NCBI GenBank assembly: GCA_051011415.1
Contig: JBPCTY010000075.1
Span: forward strand, 1 to 30,343
Source of the DNA: SZUA-442 sp051011415
GTDB lineage: Bacteria > Actinomycetota > Acidimicrobiia > Spongiisociales > UBA5794
Length of the DNA stretch: 30,343 nucleotides
Direction of reading: 5' to 3'
The notes under the pieces are model-generated. The model ran no database searches. It was not told the DNA's origin and worked only from the letters and a program-made list of their open reading frames with translations. This document shows positions 24,743 through 30,343 of the stretch, in pieces. Positions within the stretch are counted from its first letter, which is position 1, and each line of letters begins with the position of its first letter. The position numbers and the translations under genes were made by a program.

Positions 24743-25336
24743 GATCTCGACGCCCTCCGCGAACACCATGGGCTCGTAGACGTCGTTCTCCGGTACCAAC
24801 GTGACGGCAGTGTCTGTGCGCATGAATGTCTTCACGGTTGCTTCTTCGCCTTCGACGAGTGCTGCGACGATCTGCCCGTTTCGGGCTGTCGGCTGCTTCT
24901 GCACAACGACGTAGTCGCCGTCGTAGATGCCGACGTTGATCATCGAGTCACCGCGAATCCGAAGCATGAAGACAGGATCGGTGCCCACAAGCTCGGTTGG
25001 GAGGGGATAGACCTCTTCGATGTCCTCCTCAGCAAGAATCGGACTGCCTGCGGCGATGTGGCCAACAAGAGGGACGTCCCTGATCGCGGCACGTGAGATC
25101 GGGATTGCGCCGTCGTCCTGTACGACCTCGATCGCACGCGGTTTCGTCGGGTCCCTTCGGATGAATCCCTCGTCGGCGAGGGTTGAAAGGTGGCTGTGAA
25201 CGGTTGACGGCGAACTGAGCCCGACTGCGTCACCGATCTCGCGCACGGACGGCGGATAGCCCCGGCTTGCAACGGTGGAACGGATCAGCTCCAGGATCTC
25301 TCGTTGGCGTTCGGTAAGTGTGCTCGGGTCTGGCAC
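24704..25336 (-). CDS. lexA: LexA SOS repressor
   Basis: This is a 210-residue repressor/protease from GTG 25336, which follows GAGGAGG; an in-frame ATG farther upstream would lie inside the operator region. An N-terminal winged helix (YPPSVREIGDAVGLSSPSTVHSHL, cited in part, 28-50) reads the SOS boxes. The self-cleavage site Ala96-Gly97 (HIAAGSP), the nucleophile Ser131 (GDSM) and the general base Lys169 (ATVKTF) make a complete S24 peptidase. It controls itself: box A lies in its promoter spacer. hflX, common between dapF and lexA in actinobacteria, is missing. Confidence 0.98.
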   Translation of the reverse strand: MPDPSTLTERQREILELIRSTVASRGYPPSVREIGDAVGLSSPSTVHSHLSTLADEGFIRRDPTKPRAIEVVQDDGAIPISRAAIRDVPLVGHIAAGSPILAEEDIEEVYPLPTELVGTDPVFMLRIRGDSMINVGIYDGDYVVVQKQPTARNGQIVAALVEGEEATVKTFMRTDTAVTLVPENDVYEPMVFAEGVEILGVIVAVLRRLG

Positions 25337-25360
25337 ATGGCCCTCCTCGTTGTCACCAAC

Positions 25361-25389
25361 ACGATAGCGGGAACATACGTTCGCACCAA
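25361..25389 (-). promoter_or_regulatory. lexA promoter
   Basis: On the minus strand TTGGTG (25389-25384) and TATCGT (25366-25361) are exactly 17 bases apart. SOS box A lies in the spacer and box B overlaps the -35. The transcript would begin around 25355, leaving a short leader with the GAGGAGG ribosome site. Confidence 0.75.
25371..25382. promoter_or_regulatory. LexA box A (GAACATACGTTC)
   Basis: A GAAC-N4-GTTC core lies within the lexA promoter spacer. One flanking position departs from the CGAAC consensus. Confidence 0.8.
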
Positions 25390-25401
25390 ACATATGTTCG
25401 A
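25386..25401. promoter_or_regulatory. LexA box B (CCAAACATATGTTCGA)
   Basis: This is a near-consensus box with one changed base in the left half (AAAC), 17 bases centre to centre from box A. It overlaps the lexA -35. Confidence 0.7.
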
Positions 25402-25402
25402 C

Positions 25403-25431
25403 TTGACAACCGAACATGCGTTCGATACATT
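25403..25431 (+). promoter_or_regulatory. LysM-gene promoter (consensus sigma70 type)
   Basis: TTGACA (25403-25408), a perfect -35, and TACATT (25426-25431) are 17 bases apart. LexA box C fits exactly into the spacer. Transcription would start near 25438 and run toward the LysM gene. Confidence 0.85.
25410..25425. promoter_or_regulatory. LexA box C (CCGAACATGCGTTCGA)
   Basis: This is a near-perfect 16-base SOS box lying between the -35 and -10 of the LysM-gene promoter. Confidence 0.9.
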
Positions 25432-25443
25432 GCCATCAACACA

Positions 25444-25459
25444 CCGAACACCTGTTCGG
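25444..25459. promoter_or_regulatory. LexA box D (CCGAACACCTGTTCGG)
   Basis: This symmetric 16-base box lies just after the predicted start of the LysM-gene transcript and could act as a roadblock. It is 34 bases from box C. Confidence 0.85.
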
Positions 25460-25507
25460 TCGGGTAGCGATCACAGACGGCGCCCATGCCGGCAGAACGT
25501 GTCACAC

Positions 25508-25538
25508 CCGACGGATACCGTCGGTGGAGCTGAACTCC
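25508..25538 (+). ncRNA. Tandem hairpins in the LysM-gene leader
   Basis: CCGACGG-ATA-CCGTCGG (25508-25524) is a 7-pair stem with a three-base loop. It is followed by GGAG-N5-CTCC (25526-25538). Both fall in the roughly 160-base leader between the SOS promoter and the ATG and may affect translation or stability of the SOS-induced message. Confidence 0.45.
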
Positions 25539-25601
25539 TCCGGGTAGGGCCCGGGCAACAGGAACAGCAACTGGGTAGCTGAGGTATGAGGAGAAGGACG
25601 C

Positions 25602-25892
25602 ATGACCATCACGAACAGCGCACGAATTCGAGCGCTTTCCATCATCTCCATCACGGTGGTGGTGCTGCTCCTGCTCCTCGCCTCGGCGTCCCACGCAACG
25701 GGCACGGTGACGGACACCTTTGACTACAGGGTTAAGCCGGGCGACACGCTGTGGAACATTGCGCAAGAGCACGGTCCCGAAGGGCTCGATGTCCGCAACG
25801 CCGTCACGACGATCGAACGCATCAACGGCTTGTCAGGATCCGTCCTTCAGGCTGGACAGGTCATCGAGATTCCGGTCGTAGATCACAGCTGA
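25602..25892 (+). CDS. Small membrane-anchored LysM protein under SOS control (ChiZ/DivS position)
   Basis: This is a 96-residue protein. A short basic start and a hydrophobic segment (ALSIISITVVVLLLLLASA, about 11-29) anchor it or act as a signal. Residues about 40-92 are one LysM domain (YRVKPGDTLWNIAQEHG, INGLSGSVLQAGQVIEIP), which binds peptidoglycan. AGGAGAAGG is the Shine-Dalgarno sequence. It lies divergent from lexA and before nrdR, exactly where M. tuberculosis has ChiZ (Rv2719c) and corynebacteria have DivS, SOS-induced inhibitors of division. By position and by its LexA-covered promoter it is probably the local equivalent, though it is short and holds no catalytic domain I can see. 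Confidence 0.85.
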   Translation: MTITNSARIRALSIISITVVVLLLLLASASHATGTVTDTFDYRVKPGDTLWNIAQEHGPEGLDVRNAVTTIERINGLSGSVLQAGQVIEIPVVDHS

Positions 25893-25952
25893 GCTGATCG
25901 CCAGCACCGTCCGAGGACCGCGCTGCAACGAGACGTCTCCTACGATGCCGGA

Positions 25953-26435
25953 ATGCGATGCCCATTGTGCACCACAGACGACACCCGAGTCGTTGACAGC
26001 CGTCCTGCGGAAGAGGGACGTGCGATCAGGCGACGTCGATCCTGTCCCAGATGCGGTCACCGATTCACCACCTTTGAACGAGCATCCGTCGTCGTTGTGA
26101 TCAAGCGGGATGGCAGACGCCAGCCATTTGACGCAACCAAGGTCCGTCTTGGTGTTGAGATCACCCTTGCAGACCGACCAGTCGCCCAGGACGCCCTTGA
26201 TGATCTCGTCGCAACAGTCGAGAGGGCGGCGTATACGTCTCAGGGGTCGATCCATGCGGACGACATCGGCAGAGTCGTGCTCGATGGCCTCAGGGACCTC
26301 GACGAGGTTGGCTACCTGCGGTTTGCGTCGGTGTACAAAGAGTTCCAGACCGCATCAGACTTCGAAAAGGAAGCTGCGTATCTTGATGCGCCAACGCCCG
26401 ACGACGACGGTTCTGCGTCTACGTCCCTTGGCTGA
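25953..26435 (+). CDS. nrdR: Transcriptional repressor NrdR
   Basis: This 160-residue regulator represses ribonucleotide reductase genes according to ATP/dATP levels. The zinc ribbon has Cys3, Cys6, Cys31 and Cys34 (MRCPLC, CPRCGHRF), and an ATP-cone follows (about 46-136, starting VVIKRDGRRQPFDATKV). An Asp-rich tail extends it slightly beyond the usual 150. TACGAT (25941-25946) lies six bases before ATG with no Shine-Dalgarno sequence, so it can be transcribed apart from the LysM gene. Its target nrd genes are not in the window. Its end overlaps the convergent membrane-protein gene by 17 bases. Confidence 0.97.
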   Translation: MRCPLCTTDDTRVVDSRPAEEGRAIRRRRSCPRCGHRFTTFERASVVVVIKRDGRRQPFDATKVRLGVEITLADRPVAQDALDDLVATVERAAYTSQGSIHADDIGRVVLDGLRDLDEVGYLRFASVYKEFQTASDFEKEAAYLDAPTPDDDGSASTSLG

Positions 26436-27618
26436 GATCCTGTAGATACACGTCGAACTGGCCTGCCAACTCGACGATCACGAGATCCGCATCTGCTCGG
26501 AACTCAAGCAGCGCTGACTGATTCGAGTCGTTGAGTGCAGTGCGCATAGCTTCCAGTTCTGCGACCAGTTCTGTGGCAGCCTCGACGTTTTCTCCCGTAA
26601 GGGAACTGAGGTAGTCGTCCTGCCAGTCGGCATACCACTGGAGCGTCTCGATCGCATCCTGCCGCACCGACTCGAACGACGGGTGTTCCGGAAGATCGGC
26701 GACGATACCTGCATCCGATGCCAGCGACGATGCAAGCTGGACGCTGATTTCGTTGACCTCCTGGGTCGTCGCGGCGACCGGCAGTGGACCGGTATCGAGG
26801 AGCAACGGAATGGAAGTCCGATAGATATAGGCGTTGCCCAGGCTTGTAGCGAGGTCAGACGATGCCGCTCCAAGGATTGCACCGGTGTCCTGCAACGGAA
26901 CGAGAGCATCGACTGGTCCCGAGGGGACGAGAGGCGGCACGGAAGGAAGAGGCTCCGCGGTTGCGGTCTCAAGGGCAAAGGCTCGAGTATCAAGTTCTGC
27001 AATAACAGGGACCGATCCGGCAACCTGTTGCGTACTTGTCGATGGATCGGTGATGACGTCAAGGCCCTCTTGGGCGGTCGGGAGATACTGACGAACACCG
27101 ATCGCGGCATCCGCATATCCCTGACGCGTTTCGGCTGCAGCGCTCTCCACCGTCTTCGGGAGAAACCACGCAGCCGCTGCGATAGCAACGATGACTGCAA
27201 GCAAACCAACCACGACCGGCCACCGGAAGTTGCGACGAGACCGGAGCGCAGGTGAAAGTTCCGTGTCGTCCATCTCGTCCGCATCCGGCATTGCTTCCGC
27301 CGGTGGAGGCGCCTCAAGGTCGTTGAGATCGAGCGTATGGGGAGGTGGGGCTGCCGGTGGAGGTGGCGGCGGTGCAGCCACCGGAGCAAACGATGACGTG
27401 GAAGTCCCGGGATCCCCGTCGAAGGACATGACCTCAACCTTGGTCTTGGGGCTTGAAACCGCGGCGGCTGCGACGACCTTGTCACCGACTTCCGTGTTTT
27501 CAGCCTCAAGTTCGGCAAGGGTTTCGGATGGCTTCTGCTGCTTCGGTGCAGCCCCTACAGCCTCCAGAAACCAGCTCCCGTCGTTGCCGCGGGACTCGTT
27601 GCTTGTGCTCTTGGACAT
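26419..27618 (-). CDS. Proline-rich single-pass membrane protein of unknown function
   Basis: This is a 399-residue protein I cannot assign to a family. The N-terminal 130 residues are low-complexity, acidic and Pro-rich (a run of prolines near 83-93) and probably cytoplasmic. Arg-Ser-Arg-Arg precedes a membrane helix at about 133-153 (WPVVVGLLAVIVAIAAAAWF). The outer 245 residues are Ala-, Thr- and Leu-rich and helical, without Cys or catalytic motifs, and include WYADWQDDYLSSL. The layout suggests a sensor or scaffold with an external helical domain. It is divergent from dut and convergent with nrdR. Confidence 0.8.
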   Translation of the reverse strand: MSKSTSNESRGNDGSWFLEAVGAAPKQQKPSETLAELEAENTEVGDKVVAAAAVSSPKTKVEVMSFDGDPGTSTSSFAPVAAPPPPPPAAPPPHTLDLNDLEAPPPAEAMPDADEMDDTELSPALRSRRNFRWPVVVGLLAVIVAIAAAAWFLPKTVESAAAETRQGYADAAIGVRQYLPTAQEGLDVITDPSTSTQQVAGSVPVIAELDTRAFALETATAEPLPSVPPLVPSGPVDALVPLQDTGAILGAASSDLATSLGNAYIYRTSIPLLLDTGPLPVAATTQEVNEISVQLASSLASDAGIVADLPEHPSFESVRQDAIETLQWYADWQDDYLSSLTGENVEAATELVAELEAMRTALNDSNQSALLEFRADADLVIVELAGQFDVYLQDLSQGT

Positions 27619-27648
27619 CTGGCCGCCACTCCGTGGGAGAATCCGGTC

Positions 27649-28083
27649 ATGAAGATACCGGTACTTCCGTCAACTGCGATGTATCAACCGCCCCAATTCG
27701 CCCACACTGGCGATGCGGGAGCTGATCTAACAGCGGCCATCGACCTCGTCCTTGAGCCGGGCCATCGCTCGCTCATACCCACAGGGTTATCGATCGCCAT
27801 CCCCGATGGATATGCGGGTCTTGTGCTGCCACGTAGCGGCCTCGCCGTGAAGCATGGGGTCACTGTCGTCAACTCGCCCGGGCTCATTGACTCCGGGTAT
27901 CGCGGCGAGGTCAAGGTCGGGCTGATCAACCATGGCGACGAGCCGTTCGCGATCACGCGGGGAGACCGAATCGCTCAGCTCCTGGTCACTGCGGTACCAG
28001 AGGTCGAGTTTGTGTTGGTCGAGACGCTCGACGAAACGGAACGCGGCGATGGCGGGTTCGGATCAACCGGCGTCGACAGCTGA
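27649..28083 (+). CDS. dut: dUTP diphosphatase
   Basis: This is a 144-residue trimeric dUTPase, which hydrolyses dUTP to dUMP and keeps uracil out of DNA. All five family motifs are visible: GDAGADL (21-27), PRSGLA (61-66), GLIDSGYRG (78-86), GDRIAQLL (105-112) and the C-terminal RGDGGFGSTG (132-141) that closes over the active site. A -10-like GAGAAT lies six bases before the ATG. Nucleotide metabolism links it with nrdR nearby. The last 21 bases overlap the convergent BrkB gene. Confidence 0.97.
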   Translation: MKIPVLPSTAMYQPPQFAHTGDAGADLTAAIDLVLEPGHRSLIPTGLSIAIPDGYAGLVLPRSGLAVKHGVTVVNSPGLIDSGYRGEVKVGLINHGDEPFAITRGDRIAQLLVTAVPEVEFVLVETLDETERGDGGFGSTGVDS

Positions 28084-28938
28084 CATCTCGTCAGCGCGGT
28101 CCGTGATGACTTGATTGAACTCGGCGCCCAGAATCACGACGATCGCCGTGAGCCAGAACCACAGAAGCAGCACGACTGCTGCGCCCAATGTGCCATAGGT
28201 CTCGTTGTAGCGACCGAAGGACGACACGTACACAGAAAACCCGACGGAGGTAAGCACCCACAGCGACGTTGCAATAACGGCACCAGGGATGACGTGCCCC
28301 CAGGATGGAGGTCGAATGGGTGGTGCAAACCGATAGAGCAACGCAACAGATCCGGCGAACCCGAACCCGATCAGAAGCCAACGAAAGTTGCTGAAGGTCG
28401 CGATGGAGTCTGTCGGATCGATTCCATCAAGCCAGACCGGCACGGCTGCTATCAGGGCGAGCGATGCGATCATGGCGATGATGACAACCACCGTCAGGCT
28501 CATCGCAGCTGCCCGGCCTTCAAGGACCGACTTGTCCTCGCCCTGGTCATAGGCAATCTTCACCGATCGAACCACCGCTCGAAGCGCGTTGGAGACCGTC
28601 CACAGAAGGACGACGATGGACACGACGAAGCCGATGCTGAGATGCGCATCGGATGTCTCCGCAACAGCCCGCATCTGTGCATCGAGCGCCCTCGCGGTAG
28701 CGCCGGGTAGCACGTCCAGGAGACCGTCAATCTGGCGTTCGGCCTCAGAGAGGTCGGTGAAGAAGCCGTAGAGAGTGAGCGAGATCACGATTCCGGGGAG
28801 AATCGCAAGCACCGAGTAGAAGGCGACACCCGCTGCGACGATGACTGCATTGTCTTTCGCCATCTCGAGGCGCACGTCGTTGGCGACGTGCAGCCACTCT
28901 CTCAGTAGCGCCGGAATGGGCAGGTCGTCGATGTGCAT
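28063..28938 (-). CDS. YihY/BrkB family membrane protein
   Basis: From ATG 28938 this is a 291-residue protein; the frame is open 30 codons farther, but TACGTT eight bases before this ATG favours it. An amphipathic start (PALLREWLHVANDVRLEMAKDN) leads to about six membrane segments with the family landmarks AGVAFYSVLAILPGI, the Pro/Gly-rich PPIRPPSWGHVIPGAVIA and YGTLGAAVVLLLWFW. The family (formerly annotated as ribonuclease BN by mistake) is of uncertain function, proposed to be a transporter or envelope protein. It is divergent from the neighbouring two-helix membrane protein. Confidence 0.92.
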   Translation of the reverse strand: MHIDDLPIPALLREWLHVANDVRLEMAKDNAVIVAAGVAFYSVLAILPGIVISLTLYGFFTDLSEAERQIDGLLDVLPGATARALDAQMRAVAETSDAHLSIGFVVSIVVLLWTVSNALRAVVRSVKIAYDQGEDKSVLEGRAAAMSLTVVVIIAMIASLALIAAVPVWLDGIDPTDSIATFSNFRWLLIGFGFAGSVALLYRFAPPIRPPSWGHVIPGAVIATSLWVLTSVGFSVYVSSFGRYNETYGTLGAAVVLLLWFWLTAIVVILGAEFNQVITDRADEMSAVDAG

Positions 28939-28946
28939 CGCATGGA

Positions 28947-28979
28947 AACGTAGCCACGTTCGAAGGTGTCGTGTACCTT
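28947..28979. promoter_or_regulatory. Divergent -10 elements for BrkB and two-helix protein genes
   Basis: Minus-strand TACGTT (28952-28947) is eight bases before the BrkB ATG and plus-strand TACCTT (28974-28979) is six bases before GTG 28986, within a 47-base gap. Both look leaderless. Confidence 0.5.
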
Positions 28980-28985
28980 GGAAGG

Positions 28986-29534
28986 GTGACGACACAGGTG
29001 CACGAATCGCATTGGGACCCGCCAACATGGTCGTTTGACGGATCGGCGTATCGATTCGAGAACTACATGATCGAGCACGTCGCGGATGACGATGGTGGTT
29101 GGATTCTTACCGTGGGCGCCCACTGGCCGGCGGTGTACGCCGGGTCTGTCGATGGCAGATATGAGCGACTCGGTGCAGCGAAGGCCTGGATGCGGATCCA
29201 TCGAATGCGAGTCATCAGGCGGGCCAAGATCATTCGCCACGCGTTCCTGTCGGCTATCGGGATTGGGACCGCGCTGATTGGATTCCAGATCGTCGGCGAT
29301 GAGGTCTCGCGCCTGACCATCCCGGCCATTGCGCTCGTGTTGGGAGGGATCATGCTCTTTATGAGAGAGATGCTTGGCCTCATCAATCACCTTGCGGGCG
29401 ATACCGATTTCTTCGAGATGTACCCGCAGACCCGCGTCGATGCAGCACTCATGCGACAGCTCGAGCGGCTTGCCCCGCCGCCAAGGCCGGCCGAGACTGA
29501 CCAACCTTTGATACGGATCGTGGACCCCTTCTGA
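28986..29534 (+). CDS. Two-helix membrane protein of unknown function
   Basis: This encodes 182 residues from GTG 28986; GTG 28971 is an in-frame alternative that overlaps the -10. I do not recognise the family. A hydrophilic N-terminal part rich in aromatic residues (HWDPPTWSFDGSAYRFENYM) is followed by two membrane helices (HAFLSAIGIGTALIGFQIV and LTIPAIALVLGGIMLFM) with a short loop, then a cytoplasmic tail ending in a Pro-rich stretch. The basic Arg-Arg-Ala-Lys run before helix 1 puts the N-terminus inside. Confidence 0.75.
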   Translation: MTTQVHESHWDPPTWSFDGSAYRFENYMIEHVADDDGGWILTVGAHWPAVYAGSVDGRYERLGAAKAWMRIHRMRVIRRAKIIRHAFLSAIGIGTALIGFQIVGDEVSRLTIPAIALVLGGIMLFMREMLGLINHLAGDTDFFEMYPQTRVDAALMRQLERLAPPPRPAETDQPLIRIVDPF

Positions 29535-29570
29535 GGCGTTTGGGCAGGGCTAGAAAGAAACACCTCGTGG

Positions 29571-29576
29571 TACCAT
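29571..29576 (+). promoter_or_regulatory. -10 element (TACCAT) for the tRNA cluster
   Basis: TACCAT lies 11 bases before the first base of tRNA-Gly, the right distance for a stable-RNA promoter. No convincing -35 is visible. Confidence 0.45.
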
Positions 29577-29586
29577 CTCGCCCAGT

Positions 29587-29659
29587 GCGGACGTAGCTCA
29601 GCTGGTAGAGCGCAACCTTGCCAAGGTTGAGGTCGCCGGTTCGAACCCGGTCGTCCGCT
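29587..29659 (+). tRNA. tRNA-Gly (GCC)
   Basis: This 73-base cloverleaf has acceptor stem GCGGACG/CGTCCGC, anticodon stem CAACC/GGTTG around loop TTGCCAA (anticodon GCC) and T-arm GCCGG-TTCGAAC-CCGGT. The discriminator is T. CCA is not encoded. Confidence 0.97.
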
Positions 29660-29664
29660 CGGCG

Positions 29665-29687
29665 AAGGCGGTCTCCGTGACCGCCTT
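29665..29687 (+). terminator. Hairpin between tRNA-Gly and tRNA-Cys
   Basis: AAGGCGGTC (29665-29673) and GACCGCCTT (29679-29687) form a perfect 9-pair stem with a five-base loop, starting six bases after tRNA-Gly. It may be a partial terminator or a processing signal in the tRNA transcript. Confidence 0.5.
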
Positions 29688-29694
29688 TCGTATT

Positions 29695-29765
29695 GGCGAC
29701 GTGGCCGAGTGGCTAGGCAGGGGACTGCAAATCCCCGTACTCGGGTTCGAATCCCGGCGTCGCCT
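29695..29765 (+). tRNA. tRNA-Cys (GCA)
   Basis: This 71-base cloverleaf has acceptor GGCGACG/CGTCGCC, anticodon stem GGGGA/TCCCC around CTGCAAA (anticodon GCA), T-loop TTCGAAT and discriminator T, as expected for tRNA-Cys. CCA is not encoded. Confidence 0.97.
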
Positions 29766-29823
29766 CGACCGTGGCGGTTTCCGGAGGCCACTCGCTATCT
29801 TCGGGTCTCCGTTTACGGACAAC

Positions 29824-29895
29824 GGGCGCTTAGCTCAGCGGCAGAGCACTGCCTCGACACGGCAGGGGTCACTGGTTCAAATCCAGTAGCGCCCA
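29824..29895 (+). tRNA. tRNA-Val (GAC)
   Basis: This 72-base cloverleaf has acceptor GGGCGCT/AGCGCCC, anticodon stem CTGCC/GGCAG around TCGACAC (anticodon GAC), T-loop TTCAAAT and discriminator A. TATCTT at 29796-29801 could be a promoter of its own. Confidence 0.96.
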
Positions 29896-29901
29896 CAAGA
29901 T

Positions 29902-29927
29902 GAATCCTCAGCCCCGGCTGGGGATTC
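29902..29927 (+). terminator. Hairpin after tRNA-Val
   Basis: GAATCCTCAGC (29902-29912) pairs with GCTGGGGATTC (29917-29927), giving an 11-pair stem with one G-U and a four-base loop, followed by TCT. It probably ends the tRNA transcript. Confidence 0.65.
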
Positions 29928-29990
29928 TCTGCATCTGTGGGCATCGTGTGCAATCTGGTTGCAGAGCCAGGTGTCGGTAGGGTGTCACCC

Positions 29991-30343
29991 ATGGAACCCC
30001 GAGACGACGTCGAGCCGACCCTGCCGCGTCGTGCCATGGTCACTATCCGTGAGGCCGACGATGAAATCTTCACGGCGGTCGCCGAATACCACAATCCACC
30101 GCTTGATAGTGTGCTCCCCGGCCTGTCGGTTGCGGCCTCGTACTCGCGCATTTGGATCGGGATTTCGGCCGCCCTGCTCGTCTTTGGCGGACGGAAGGAG
30201 CGGATTGCGGCGGGAGAAGGAATGGCGGCGGTCGCAATCACATCGCTGCTCGCAAACCTTGTTCTGAAGAAGGCGATTCCTAGGGAGCGACCAAAGAATC
30301 CGGTACCGAGCAAGCGTGAGCTGCCTGATCCCGAGTCGTCATC
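29991..30343 (+). CDS. PAP2-family phosphatase, N-terminal fragment
   Basis: The frame is open from ATG 29991 to the window edge, about 117 residues. After a charged start come a hydrophobic helix (IWIGISAALLVFGG) and a second (MAAVAITSLLANLVL), then KKAIPRERP, which fits the first PAP2 phosphatase motif K-x6-R-P. The other two motifs (PSGH and the His-containing one) lie beyond the window. Members dephosphorylate lipid phosphates such as undecaprenyl diphosphate or phosphatidate. TAGGGT (29978-29983) lies seven bases before ATG, suggesting a leaderless start. Confidence 0.8.
   Translation, partial: MEPRDDVEPTLPRRAMVTIREADDEIFTAVAEYHNPPLDSVLPGLSVAASYSRIWIGISAALLVFGGRKERIAAGEGMAAVAITSLLANLVLKKAIPRERPKNPVPSKRELPDPESS

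Noticed and set aside
26478..27518. 346-codon minus-strand frame within the proline-rich membrane protein
   Set aside because: It is the shifted frame of a gene with a good membrane helix and has an extreme Arg/Ser composition typical of shadows.
1..30343. Defence island, prophage or biosynthetic cluster
   Set aside because: Every gene with a recognisable family is core metabolism, RNA processing, repair, division or envelope; no transposase, integrase, nuclease-helicase pair or synthase cluster is present.

Overview
The window reads as a continuous stretch of bacterial core chromosome, probably from a deep-branching actinomycete (Actinomycetota; an Acidimicrobiia-like lineage is my best guess, by inference only). 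The support is the gene order rimO-cinA-thpR-recA and dapF-lexA-LysM-nrdR, the M16 peptidase-dapB and dapA-rnj pairs, a SARP/BTAD-type regulator, SOS boxes of the Gram-positive GAAC-N4-GTTC type, and RNase Y next to RNase J. I see no insertion sequence, prophage, CRISPR array, plasmid function or obviously foreign island.

Layout. 1-200: N-terminus of a SARP/BTAD regulator (minus), with a triple direct repeat upstream. 305-1817: a small secreted HEIAH metalloprotease-like protein, convergent with a degenerate alpha/beta-hydrolase lipoprotein. 1927-3929: M16 peptidase and dapB, overlapping by 4 bases. 3971-4816: thioredoxin-TPR protein (minus). 4858-9743: dapA-rnj, overlapping by 4 bases, then ftsK. 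9822-11444: acyl-CoA ligase (minus), head to head with a pabB-pabC fusion and a coupled small coiled-coil gene (11543-13736). 13788-15018: PHP phosphatase and a META-domain protein, tail to tail. 15091-18187: rimO-cinA-thpR with 4-base overlaps. 18218-24742: GNAT, recA, rny, miaB, miaA, dapF. 24704-26435: lexA (minus) and, divergently, a LysM membrane protein and nrdR. 26419-27618: proline-rich membrane protein (minus). 27649-29534: dut, a YihY/BrkB membrane protein (minus) and a two-helix membrane protein. 29587-29895: tRNA-Gly, tRNA-Cys, tRNA-Val. 29991 to the end: truncated PAP2 phosphatase.

Themes. Three genes of the lysine/diaminopimelate pathway (dapB, dapA, dapF) are spread over the window; DapF has Ser where the second catalytic Cys belongs. 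RNA metabolism is well represented (RNase J, RNase Y, MiaA, MiaB, RimO, ThpR). The SOS circuit can be read base by base: LexA boxes lie inside the -35/-10 spacers of the lexA, LysM-gene and recA promoters. At least 14 genes have a TAnnnT hexamer 6-9 bases before the start codon, in most cases without a Shine-Dalgarno sequence, which suggests pervasive leaderless transcription. recA, lexA, the LysM gene, rny, miaB and a few others instead carry Shine-Dalgarno sequences. miaA has no ATG, GTG or TTG before its P-loop and appears to start at a CTG that overlaps the miaB stop. I found no convincing new multi-gene system; the most novel signals are the leaderless signature, the CTG start, the DapF substitution and the architecture of the SOS control region.
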